Assembly: GCF_000612725.1 (NCBI RefSeq)
Contig: NZ_HG964453.1
Location: 207,010 to 271,009, forward strand
Reading direction: 5' to 3'
DNA length: 64,000 nt
DNA from: Mycolicibacterium austroafricanum
GTDB lineage: Bacteria > Actinomycetota > Actinomycetes > Mycobacteriales > Mycobacteriaceae
A program made the translations under genes and the position numbers. Under the pieces are notes generated by a model. That model saw only the letters and a program-made list of their open reading frames with translations, was not told the origin of the DNA and searched no databases. This document shows, piece after piece, positions 30,780 through 37,800 of the stretch. The first letter of the stretch is position 1; each line of letters begins with the position of its first letter.

Positions 30780-31081
30780 CGCGTAAAGCCCCACTCGGCC
30801 TCGTTGTCCTCGGTCTTCAGGTTCTCCAGGTCGGGCTCGCGCAGCGGCTGGATTCCGGTGTCGTCCGGACGGCGCTCACCGATCTCCAGGATGGCGTGCG
30901 CGGGGCAGTCCATCAGCGCCCGGGAGACGGCGTCGCGGTCGCGCTCAGGGATGTCGCCGTCGCCGACGAGGACCGCATAGCCCCAGTCGTCGAGCGAGAA
31001 GTACTCCGGTGCGTGTTTGGCGCAGATGCCGAACCCGTCGCACAACGTCCGGTCGAGCTTGATCCGCATCTTGTCGGTCAC
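30776..31081 (-). CDS. Ferredoxin with C-terminal extension
   Basis: 101 residues from the GTG at 31081 (97 from ATG at 31069). Cluster region CDGFGICAKHAPEYF and distal CPAHAI. The residue before PEYF is alanine, so three cysteines remain, giving a probable [3Fe-4S] cluster. About 33 residues after the ferredoxin core are acidic and without recognised motif, unlike the 63-66-residue ferredoxins elsewhere in the window; they may dock the flavoprotein encoded just upstream. It overlaps both neighbours by 4 bp. No P450 lies in the same operon, so the electron acceptor is uncertain. Confidence 0.9.
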   Translation of the reverse strand: MTDKMRIKLDRTLCDGFGICAKHAPEYFSLDDWGYAVLVGDGDIPERDRDAVSRALMDCPAHAILEIGERRPDDTGIQPLREPDLENLKTEDNEAEWGFTR

Positions 31082-32370
31082 AGCGACTCCACTTCGAAAG
31101 GGCGCGTGGCGGTGAAACTGCCGGTGTCACAACCTGAGCACGTTCCGCCCAGATGCCGTGCCACGTCCTCGGGGAACATCGCCAGCATGCTGGCGGCGAT
31201 GTTGCAGGCGGCATCGAGGGTGGCGCACGCGCCACGGCCGCGCAGCACCTCTGACCACCGTCGCAGGCGGGCGAGGTCCTCGTCGCCGGCGACGCCGTCG
31301 CGCAGGGCCGTCGCGGCTGCGGACATCGCGGCGGTGCCGTTGAAGCACGAGCCGCACTGGCCGGCGTTCTCCCGGTCGTAGTAGGCCAGAACGGACGCGC
31401 CGACCGCCACCGGGCACTCGTCGGTGATCACCGACACCGCGCCACAACCGAGTCCGCTGCCGAGACCGCGAAGTGACTCGTGGTCGAGAACGCCGCCGAG
31501 AATGCGCTGGTCCAACAGGCCCGCGAAGTAGCCGCCCATCAACGCGCCGCGGACCCGCTCAGCGGGAACGCCGTGGAACCCAATGAGTTCCGCGGCAGGA
31601 GTGCCGAACGGGATCTCGTAGAGGCCAGGGGGTCTGCCGCCGCCGGTGAGCGTCGCGAGGAACGTGCCGGGGGAGTCGTCGGTACCCAGCTGGCGGTAGG
31701 CGGCTGCGCCGTGCCGGTGGACATACGGCAGATTCGCCAGCGTCTCGACGTTGCTGACGACGGTCGGCAGGCCGCCGACTCCCTCTTCGAAGGGACGCGG
31801 CGGCTTGTCGGTCGGTTTGGCCGGCCCCCCGTTGATGGCCCGCACGGCTGCGGTTTCTTCGCCGGCGACATAGCCGGGCGCGACGGTGTGCACGCTGACG
31901 GTGACGCCGTCGAGGGTGTCCGGCGCGATCTCGTCGAGCGCTGTGCGCACCGCGGCGGCGGCCCGCTCGTCGGAGACGTAGACGTGTGCGTGACGGGCCC
32001 CGATGATCCGGGCCGCCAGCCGAAGGCCGTCGAGCACCAGGTGCGGCCGGTGGCGCAACAGCCAGCGGTCCTTGACCGAGGCGGGTTCACCTTCCTCGCC
32101 GTTGGCCACCAGCACGGTGTCGCGTCCACTCTGATGCGCCTTGCGCACCGTGGAGAGCTTGACCGCCATCGGGAACGCCGCCCCGCCGCGCCCCAGGACA
32201 CCGGCACGGGCGATCTCGTCGTGCAGCGAGTCGATGTCGGACAGCGGAAGGTATCCGCCCGCGTCGCGATACTGCGCGGCCGACTCGGTGTCTGTCCCGG
32301 CACGGAGCAGACGCGGGGTCAGACCCGGCCAGGCGGCGACCGTCAGTTCAGTGTTCATCGCCGTGCTCAT
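31078..32370 (-). CDS. NuoF-like NADH-binding flavoprotein (SLBB and [4Fe-4S] domains)
   Basis: 430 residues resembling the 51-kDa subunit of complex I and of soluble hydrogenase/formate dehydrogenase diaphorases. Seen: GRGGAAFPMAVKLSTV (FMN/NADH binding), VANGEEGEPASVKDRWLL, the SLBB-type region, and a C-terminal cluster motif ENAGQCGSCFNG with CSGCDTG at the end. It sits alone, without NuoE or NuoG, immediately upstream of a ferredoxin. The plausible role is an NADH:ferredoxin reductase feeding that ferredoxin. It begins the minus-strand operon that runs to 26634 and is separated by only 20 bp from the divergent gene at 32391. Confidence 0.9.
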   Translation of the reverse strand: MSTAMNTELTVAAWPGLTPRLLRAGTDTESAAQYRDAGGYLPLSDIDSLHDEIARAGVLGRGGAAFPMAVKLSTVRKAHQSGRDTVLVANGEEGEPASVKDRWLLRHRPHLVLDGLRLAARIIGARHAHVYVSDERAAAAVRTALDEIAPDTLDGVTVSVHTVAPGYVAGEETAAVRAINGGPAKPTDKPPRPFEEGVGGLPTVVSNVETLANLPYVHRHGAAAYRQLGTDDSPGTFLATLTGGGRPPGLYEIPFGTPAAELIGFHGVPAERVRGALMGGYFAGLLDQRILGGVLDHESLRGLGSGLGCGAVSVITDECPVAVGASVLAYYDRENAGQCGSCFNGTAAMSAAATALRDGVAGDEDLARLRRWSEVLRGRGACATLDAACNIAASMLAMFPEDVARHLGGTCSGCDTGSFTATRPFEVESL

Positions 32371-32390
32371 CTGCGGCTACCCTTCCCTGC

Positions 32391-32867
32391 ATGCGAACAG
32401 CGGTGGTGCGTATCGGTGTAGACCTGGCCGGTGAGCTCACGGCCGGTCAGTTGACGGCGGGCACCGCCGAGCTGAGCCGGTTGGCCGCCGAGGTGGGAGC
32501 CGAACTGATCGACAACGACCTCGCCGCGCTGCCGCCGAAGCGCCGCGAGGTCGAGATCCTGATGGCGGGCACCGATGCCGCAGCACTGCAGTCTCGCGCA
32601 GCGATACTGTGCGCCAAAGCGTTTCGCACCGAACCGGTGATCGGCGTGTTGACGTTCATCAGCCACGGCACCGATGAAGACGCGCAGGGAGTGCTCGCCG
32701 GCTTCGGTCTCACCGGCGTCATCGAGCGCCGCCCCGGTGACGACGGGTGGGACATCATCACTGTGACGCTGCGCAAGTCCGACCTGACCCGGGTGCCGGA
32801 GAGTCGAGTCCACACCGCGCTGGAGGCGTCGACCAACTGCGAGATCCGGATCGTCACGGTGGATTGA
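32391..32867 (+). CDS. Conserved hypothetical protein
   Basis: 158 residues, soluble, no recognised domain. Alpha/beta pattern with TAVVRIGVDLAGELTAGQL, ELSRLAAEVGAELIDND, CAKAFRTEPVIGVLTFISHG and CEIRIVTVD at the C-terminus. The start is 20 bp from the divergent NuoF-like gene, so the two promoters must overlap and the genes are likely co-regulated. The 3' end lies 8 bp from the convergent hydrolase gene. Function unknown. Confidence 0.78.
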   Translation: MRTAVVRIGVDLAGELTAGQLTAGTAELSRLAAEVGAELIDNDLAALPPKRREVEILMAGTDAAALQSRAAILCAKAFRTEPVIGVLTFISHGTDEDAQGVLAGFGLTGVIERRPGDDGWDIITVTLRKSDLTRVPESRVHTALEASTNCEIRIVTVD

Positions 32868-32875
32868 GACCTCCA

Positions 32876-33865
32876 TCAGCGGCCCAGGAAGTCGAGGATG
32901 GCGGGCGCCGCCTGCACCCACGTATCGAACAGGCAGAACGTCTTGCCGCCGCTCTGGGCGAATTTCTCGCCGGCCCGTTCCCAGGCATCCTCGGGCCACG
33001 GCGGGTCGATCAGCGTGGAGCCTTTGATCAGGCAGTGGACCTCCAGCGAGGTGCGCTTGGGGTGATCCCAGTCGTTCTCGCCGCCCCTGATGATCAGGGT
33101 GGGCACGGTGATGTTGTCGAACATCTCGTCGGGCACACCGGGAATGGTCTGACCCGGCTTGGGCACGAAAGCGTTGAGCCAGCGCAGCATAATCCTGAGG
33201 AACTCGTCGGCGTCGAGGTCGAGAAGACGCTGACGGTTGGCTGGGTTCTGCTCGATGCGCTCACGCCACTCGGGCACGTTCAGCAGGCCCTTGATGCCGA
33301 GGCCGCGGACCGCCAGGATGCTCGGGGTCACATAGTGCCCACCGAGCACGAACGACCCGTAGACACCGCCGACGATGTTCCACACCACCAATTTCCGGAC
33401 GATCTCGGGGTAGAGCATGGTCGTGAGCATCGAATCCCGGGCGCCGCCGGACCCGCCGAGGATGATGCACGGGGCCTCGTCGAGCGCGGTCACCAACTTG
33501 TAGAGCGTCTCGGCGCGCATGTGCGACTCGCTCTGCCCGTAGAACTGAACATCGGATTTGCCGCAGTTGGGCCGATCCCACAGAAGCACCCGATAGCCGC
33601 CCTCGACCAATGCCTCGGCCAGCGGGCGCAGCCCGGGAATGTCCTTGCTGAACCGGCCGCCGGGCGTCAGTGCGATCAATTCTCCTGTCTCACCGAGTAT
33701 TTCGTAGACGACGTTGCCGCCGTTGATCTCGATGGACTGTTCGCCGGCCGTCAGCGTGGGGCCAAGCTCGCCGGTGGCCGTTGATTCGCTCGCAAGCTCG
33801 CCGGTGGCCGTTGATTCGCTCGCAAGCTCGCTCATGGCCGTTGATTCGCTCGCAAGCTCGCTCAT
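32876..33865 (-). CDS. Alpha/beta hydrolase with tandem-repeat N-terminus
   Basis: 329 residues from the ATG overlapping the Rieske ferredoxin stop (ATGA). The hydrolase core has LIALTPGGRFSKDIPG, LLWDRPNCGKSD, nucleophile elbow IILGGSGGARDS and later TLIIRGGENDWDH. The first 34 residues are three copies of a ten-residue unit, (M/T)(S/G)ELASESTA, encoded by a 30-bp DNA repeat, then ELGPTL. Because the first two units begin with ATG, translation could start at residue 1 or 11. The repeat is probably a recent, unstructured expansion that does not touch the catalytic domain. Confidence 0.88.
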   Translation of the reverse strand: MSELASESTAMSELASESTATGELASESTATGELGPTLTAGEQSIEINGGNVVYEILGETGELIALTPGGRFSKDIPGLRPLAEALVEGGYRVLLWDRPNCGKSDVQFYGQSESHMRAETLYKLVTALDEAPCIILGGSGGARDSMLTTMLYPEIVRKLVVWNIVGGVYGSFVLGGHYVTPSILAVRGLGIKGLLNVPEWRERIEQNPANRQRLLDLDADEFLRIMLRWLNAFVPKPGQTIPGVPDEMFDNITVPTLIIRGGENDWDHPKRTSLEVHCLIKGSTLIDPPWPEDAWERAGEKFAQSGGKTFCLFDTWVQAAPAILDFLGR

Positions 33866-33866
33866 G
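33764..33866. repeat. 30-bp tandem repeat covering a start codon
   Basis: Units begin at 33781, 33811 and 33841 (the last 26 bp), with a partial match from 33764. They are identical except for CCGGT versus CTCAT at the unit junction. It encodes the repeated N-terminus of the hydrolase and includes its initiation codon. Confidence 0.9.
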
Positions 33867-34251
33867 CCTGCACCAGGACGTCGTTGCCGACCACCCGGAC
33901 GGGATAGGTTCGGATACTCCACTCCGGTTTGACTGCGGTGGTGCCGGTGGCGAGCTCGAAACCCCATTGATGCCAAGGGCAGAAGATGAACTCCATGTCC
34001 CGGACCATCACCGCGTCTCCTGGGACGGACTCGTCGACGATATTGCGTCCCCTGGCCCGGCCCGAACACAACGGGCCGCCCTCGTGGGGGCAGTAGTTGG
34101 CGATCGCGTAGAAGGTGCCGTTGACGTTGTACACACCGACTCCGTGGCGCCCGATGGGTACGAGTTTGTGTGTGCCAGGCGGGATTTCGTCGACTGTGGC
34201 GACAACATGCTCCCGCCCCTGCGCCAGCCGGGGCGTCTTGTCCTTGTCCAT
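33862..34251 (-). CDS. Rieske-type [2Fe-2S] ferredoxin
   Basis: 129 residues, single-domain Rieske protein. Cluster ligands are C-x-H in ANYCPHEGGPLC and C-x2-H in IFCPWHQWGFEL, with the short C-terminal WSIRTYPVRVVGNDVLVQA strand pair. Such proteins deliver electrons to oxygenases or serve in small monooxygenase systems; no terminal Rieske oxygenase is in this operon, so its partner could be elsewhere, for example the oxygenases at 13979 and 19311. It lies 3 bp after the amidohydrolase gene and overlaps the hydrolase gene downstream. Confidence 0.94.
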   Translation of the reverse strand: MDKDKTPRLAQGREHVVATVDEIPPGTHKLVPIGRHGVGVYNVNGTFYAIANYCPHEGGPLCSGRARGRNIVDESVPGDAVMVRDMEFIFCPWHQWGFELATGTTAVKPEWSIRTYPVRVVGNDVLVQA

Positions 34252-34254
34252 CGG

Positions 34255-35397
34255 TTAGAAGACCCGAACCTGACCCTCGAGCGCCGGTACGGTGTCCGGC
34301 AGCTTGTAGGTTTCGATCCCGTTGCGGAACATGACCGCTTCACGTGCGTGCTCGGGAAGATGCTTGACCAGCCATCGCGGATCGTCGAACGTCCAGTGCG
34401 GGTAGTCGCTGGAGAACAGCAGGATCTTCTCGCACTCCATCCACTCGAACGCCCGGGTCAGCTCGGTCTTGTCCTCGGGATAGTCCAGTGGCTGGGTGGT
34501 GAACTTGATGTGGTCCTTGACGTACTCGCTGGGCTTGCGCTTGATGTCCACCCAGGACTTGCGGGCTTCGTAGAGGGCGTCCATCCGCCACATCAGCGGC
34601 AGGATCCAGGTGAAGGCATGCTCGACGAACACGATGCGCAGGTTGGGGTGGCGGTCGAAGGTGCCGTCGAAGATCAGGCTCATCACCTGATTCGCCGCGA
34701 GCAACGAGTACGTCACCATGAAATCGTGGTTGTAGCTGGGCAGACCGACCGGCGGCATCGGCAGCTCGTCGTAGTGGCTGCGCGACAGGTGGCAGCTCAC
34801 CGTGATGTCGTGCTTGGTCGCCGCTGCCCAGATGGGGTCGTACTTGGGGCTGCCCCAGGACGGACGGGGTTCGGCCTTGATCAGGATCTGCGCCATGTAC
34901 GGATGCCCGGCCCAGCGTTCGATCTCCTCGACGCTCTTCTCGGGCTCCTCGATGGCAAGACAGATCGAACCGCGCCACCGCTCGTGCCAGTTGTTGTGGC
35001 TGTCGAGCCAGTGGTTGGCCTGCCAGTCGTTGAGCGCCATGGACATCGCGTGCTGCGCCTCGGGAATCCGGGCCGGGTAGGCCGCCGGCTCCAGCACCGC
35101 GATGTCCGCCCCGGCCTCCATGATCAGCTGTTTGAACGCCAGATCGGGGTCGCTGCAGGCGAACTCACCGTCAGGCGGGAACGTGTCCACCCGCATGGCG
35201 TATGAGTGCGCATAGTCGGGGGCGTCGTAGTAGATCTGCTCGCCGACCTTGCGGGTCAAAAAGTACTTGCTGCGCCACGGCTCCGGGATGTAGTCGACGA
35301 GCTCGCCACGCCGGGGTGTCGGATGGACGTCGGAGTCGACGCACCGGACGGCGATACGCTCGGCGGCAGCTACCCGTGGGTTGGCTGTAACGGTCAT
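34255..35397 (-). CDS. Amidohydrolase (PF04909-type) protein A
   Basis: 380 residues. The TIM-barrel hydrolase/decarboxylase family signature CVDSDVHPTP at the N-terminus, VSCHLSRSHYDE in the middle, RIVFVEHAFTWILP and the C-terminal LLFSSDYPHWTFDDP are all present, so the metal-ligand set appears complete. Members include ACMSD, gamma-resorcylate decarboxylase and related C-C lyases. It is followed 3 bp later by a Rieske ferredoxin and preceded by a second, divergent family member, suggesting they work together. Confidence 0.92.
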   Translation of the reverse strand: MTVTANPRVAAAERIAVRCVDSDVHPTPRRGELVDYIPEPWRSKYFLTRKVGEQIYYDAPDYAHSYAMRVDTFPPDGEFACSDPDLAFKQLIMEAGADIAVLEPAAYPARIPEAQHAMSMALNDWQANHWLDSHNNWHERWRGSICLAIEEPEKSVEEIERWAGHPYMAQILIKAEPRPSWGSPKYDPIWAAATKHDITVSCHLSRSHYDELPMPPVGLPSYNHDFMVTYSLLAANQVMSLIFDGTFDRHPNLRIVFVEHAFTWILPLMWRMDALYEARKSWVDIKRKPSEYVKDHIKFTTQPLDYPEDKTELTRAFEWMECEKILLFSSDYPHWTFDDPRWLVKHLPEHAREAVMFRNGIETYKLPDTVPALEGQVRVF

Positions 35398-35413
35398 GGT
35401 GGCCTCCTGCCCT

Positions 35414-36547
35414 CTACTGTGCCGCAGCTGTGGTTGAAACCGCCGGGATTACCGGAGATTCGATGCCGTACAGCGCTGCGGCGTTGCGCCAGCACAACTT
35501 GTCGCGCTGATCGGGGGTGTACGCGGTGGGCACCGACAGTTCGTTGAGCTGCCAGTGCGGATAGCTTGAGCCGAACATCACCATGTCGTCCTTGCCGGTG
35601 AAGCCGGCCCATTCGCCCGCGAAGTCGACGTCGCCGGGGCCGTCGAGCGCGCCCTGCACGAAATACACGTGGTCGGGCAGATAGTCGCTGGGTATCCGCG
35701 GTGCCCACGGCGTCTGCTCCAGGTGCGGCCGGCCGAAACAGTCCATCCGCCAGATGAACGGGGTCAGCAGGTCGGCGGCCCCATCGGCCCAGACGAACTT
35801 CAGCGCAGGCATCCGTTCGAATACCCCCTCGGCGATCATGTTCATCAGGTGGTAGAGGAAGTTCAACGCGGTGAAGCCGACGAACTGTTCATAGGTGCGG
35901 GTCAGGCCGGACGGGGTGGGTGGCAGCTGCACTCCCGACCCGACCTCGAAGTGCACGGCCACCGGCCAACCGGCGTCGACGGCGGCTTCCCACAGCGGCC
36001 AGTACTGCGGTTTGCCGTAGAGCTCGCGGGACTGCAGCGGGATGCCCAACTGCACGATGCGCGGGTGGCGCTTGTACTTGTCGATCTCGCGCAGGGCGCC
36101 GGCGATGTCGTCCGGGTTGACCCGCAGCGTCCCACGGAACTTCTCGCCGAGCTGCGGGTGGTCCAGCCAGCGCGTCACCATCATCTCGTTGTGCGCCGCG
36201 GCGAGCGCCGTGCCCAGATGGCGGTCGGGCATGATGCCGCGCGTCATCGGGTGCAGGACGGCGATGTCCACGCCGCGGTCGGTGAACAGGTGCTTGGCCA
36301 CCACCTCCGGGTCCGAACCCGGGTACTGACCGTCAGGACCCGTGGTCCGGTCGGCGTACTCACCCCCGGGGGCGCCGTACCAATCCATTTCGTAATCGGG
36401 GAAGCCCCGGCTGCGAAAGGGCTCCTGCAGGAAGTTCATGCGCAAGTCCTTGTTGGACTGGCAGAAGATGTGCACGCTGGCATCGATGACAGGCACTTTC
36501 ACCTGCGCTTCCAGTGCGCCGGCGGATCCGTCACTGAGAACCTTCAC
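35414..36547 (-). CDS. Amidohydrolase (PF04909-type) protein B, degenerate metal site
   Basis: 377 residues, aligning with protein A over the whole length (for example PWAPRIPSDYLPDHVYFVQ versus the A segment around KPSEYVKDHIKF). The key motifs are altered: IDASVHIF instead of DSDVH, FVWADGAADLL instead of FVEHAF, and FGSSYPHWQL instead of FSSDYPHW, so the last metal-binding aspartate is serine. Either catalysis differs or B is a non-catalytic partner of A. It begins the operon B - A - Rieske ferredoxin - hydrolase, behind a promoter with a GAGAAY-type palindrome. ATG at 36547 has AAGGACAGG upstream. Confidence 0.9.
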   Translation of the reverse strand: MKVLSDGSAGALEAQVKVPVIDASVHIFCQSNKDLRMNFLQEPFRSRGFPDYEMDWYGAPGGEYADRTTGPDGQYPGSDPEVVAKHLFTDRGVDIAVLHPMTRGIMPDRHLGTALAAAHNEMMVTRWLDHPQLGEKFRGTLRVNPDDIAGALREIDKYKRHPRIVQLGIPLQSRELYGKPQYWPLWEAAVDAGWPVAVHFEVGSGVQLPPTPSGLTRTYEQFVGFTALNFLYHLMNMIAEGVFERMPALKFVWADGAADLLTPFIWRMDCFGRPHLEQTPWAPRIPSDYLPDHVYFVQGALDGPGDVDFAGEWAGFTGKDDMVMFGSSYPHWQLNELSVPTAYTPDQRDKLCWRNAAALYGIESPVIPAVSTTAAAQ

Positions 36548-36597
36548 AGAATCCTGTCCTTACTTCCGCGGCCGAGGGCGCGGCCGTCAACAGATTC

Positions 36598-36625
36598 AGT
36601 GTAGATCGTTGTTCTTCATTAGCAA
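36598..36625 (-). promoter_or_regulatory. Probable promoter of the amidohydrolase operon
   Basis: On the minus strand TTGCTA (36625-36620) and TACACT (36603-36598) are 16 bases apart, about 50 bases before the ATG at 36547. Confidence 0.45.
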
Positions 36626-36638
36626 GAATTCTGTTCTC
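36624..36638. promoter_or_regulatory. Palindrome AAGAAT-TCT-GTTCTC (GAGAAY-type site)
   Basis: Matches GAGAAYnnnRTTCTC except for the first base. It abuts and slightly overlaps the putative -35 of the amidohydrolase promoter. Confidence 0.55.
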
Positions 36639-36687
36639 CAGCACACCGCTTAATATTCGTGCAGGTAGACCACGTTGCTGGCCAGGT

Positions 36688-36705
36688 GCTCAGCAATTGC
36701 TGAGC
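36688..36705. promoter_or_regulatory. Perfect 18-bp palindrome GCTCAGCAATTGCTGAGC
   Basis: All nine base pairs match with no spacer, in the middle of the 245-bp divergent region between the amidohydrolase and dehydrogenase operons. It is unrelated to the GAGAAY motif and probably binds a second regulator. Confidence 0.65.
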
Positions 36706-36747
36706 GAGAATGAATCCCCGCTGCCGGAGAATCGCTGGATCAACTGC

Positions 36748-36762
36748 GAGAATGCTATTCTC
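36748..36762. promoter_or_regulatory. Perfect palindrome GAGAAT-GCT-ATTCTC
   Basis: The best copy of the recurrent motif, six of six arm pairs. It covers TATTCT (36756-36761), which could be the -10 of the dehydrogenase operon, 31 bases before the GTG start at 36793. Confidence 0.65.
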
Positions 36763-36792
36763 CGATCTGGTCGGTCGTCAGGAGGCGTGCGG

Positions 36793-37800
36793 GTGTTACT
36801 TGAGTTCGATGCTGATCAGAAGTTGTGGCAGGAGACCGTGCGTGACGCGGTGTCCAAGCAGTGCCCGGCGTCGTTGATCCGTGACATCGCGGAGAACAAC
36901 GTCGATCCGACGCCGCTGTGGAACAGCTACCTCGACGCCGGTTGGACCGAGTTGACCGATCCCGAGAACGCCGTCGAGCTGGCGATCGTGCTCGAGGAAC
37001 TCGGCCGGGCCACCGACCCGACACCGTTCCTGGCGACGCTGACCCAGTTCGCGCCGCTCGTCGGCGACCGCTACGACTCCAGGGTTGCGGGCACCGCCGT
37101 GTACTCGGGTGTCACCGCAAACCGCGACGCGCAGGGGTGGGTGCTGTCCGGGACCGACCGGTTCGTGCTGGACGGCGACCGCGCCGACCGGCTTGCCGTG
37201 GTGACACCCGCCGGCGTCTTCTGTGTTGACCAGCGGGCCGACTCCGCCAATGTCACCACCCGGCGTGTCGACGTGTTCGACCCGGTGCTGCACGTCGCCG
37301 AGGTGTCGTTCGCCGGCACGCAGGTCTCCGATTCGGACCGGCTGCTCGTCGACACCGAACGCGCGCACCACGTGGCGCTGATGGGGATGGCGGTCACGAT
37401 GGTCGGCGCCTGCCAGCGCATCCTCGACCTGGTGCTCGAACACGCGAAGAGCCGCCAGCAGTTCGGCGTCGCGATCGGCACATTCCAGGCGGTCCAGCAC
37501 AAGGCGACCGACATGTTCGTCGCGATCGAACGTGCCCGCGCGCTGTCGTACTTCGCGGCCCTGACCATCGCCGCCGACGATCCGCGCAGACGGCTTGCGG
37601 CCGCGATGGCCAAGGCGTCGGCGGGGGAGTGCCAGTCGCTGGTGTTCCGGCACGGTGTCCAGTTGTTCGGAGCCATGGGCTTCACGTGGGAGAACGACCT
37701 GCAGTTCGCGTTGAAGCGGGCCAAGGCGGGCGAGTTGATGCTCGGCGGAGCAGCCGAGCACCGGGCGATGATCGCGGAGGAATACAGGGAGATGGTCTGA
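36793..37800 (+). CDS. Acyl-CoA dehydrogenase-like subunit carrying the catalytic glutamate
   Basis: 335 residues, shorter than usual. The GTG at 36793 is chosen because GGAGG at 36781-36785 is seven bases upstream. The C-terminal domain has QFGVAIGTFQAVQHKATD and QLFGAMGFTWENDL, where the glutamate matches the catalytic base of MCAD, but the middle beta domain is reduced (LDGDRADRLAVVTPAG) and there is no AGTSE-type FAD segment at the end. The adjacent dehydrogenase has the opposite features, as in the FadE28-FadE29 (ChsE1-ChsE2) heterotetramers of steroid side-chain degradation. The stop overlaps the partner start (TGATG). Confidence 0.9.
   Translation: MLLEFDADQKLWQETVRDAVSKQCPASLIRDIAENNVDPTPLWNSYLDAGWTELTDPENAVELAIVLEELGRATDPTPFLATLTQFAPLVGDRYDSRVAGTAVYSGVTANRDAQGWVLSGTDRFVLDGDRADRLAVVTPAGVFCVDQRADSANVTTRRVDVFDPVLHVAEVSFAGTQVSDSDRLLVDTERAHHVALMGMAVTMVGACQRILDLVLEHAKSRQQFGVAIGTFQAVQHKATDMFVAIERARALSYFAALTIAADDPRRRLAAAMAKASAGECQSLVFRHGVQLFGAMGFTWENDLQFALKRAKAGELMLGGAAEHRAMIAEEYREMV

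Noticed and set aside
28953..30980. Very long plus-strand open frame antisense to the DUF35-Ltp gene and its neighbours
   Set aside because: It mirrors the codon structure of real minus-strand genes, has no family motif, and its residues are dominated by Arg, Gly, His and Pro, as expected for antisense frames in high-GC DNA.
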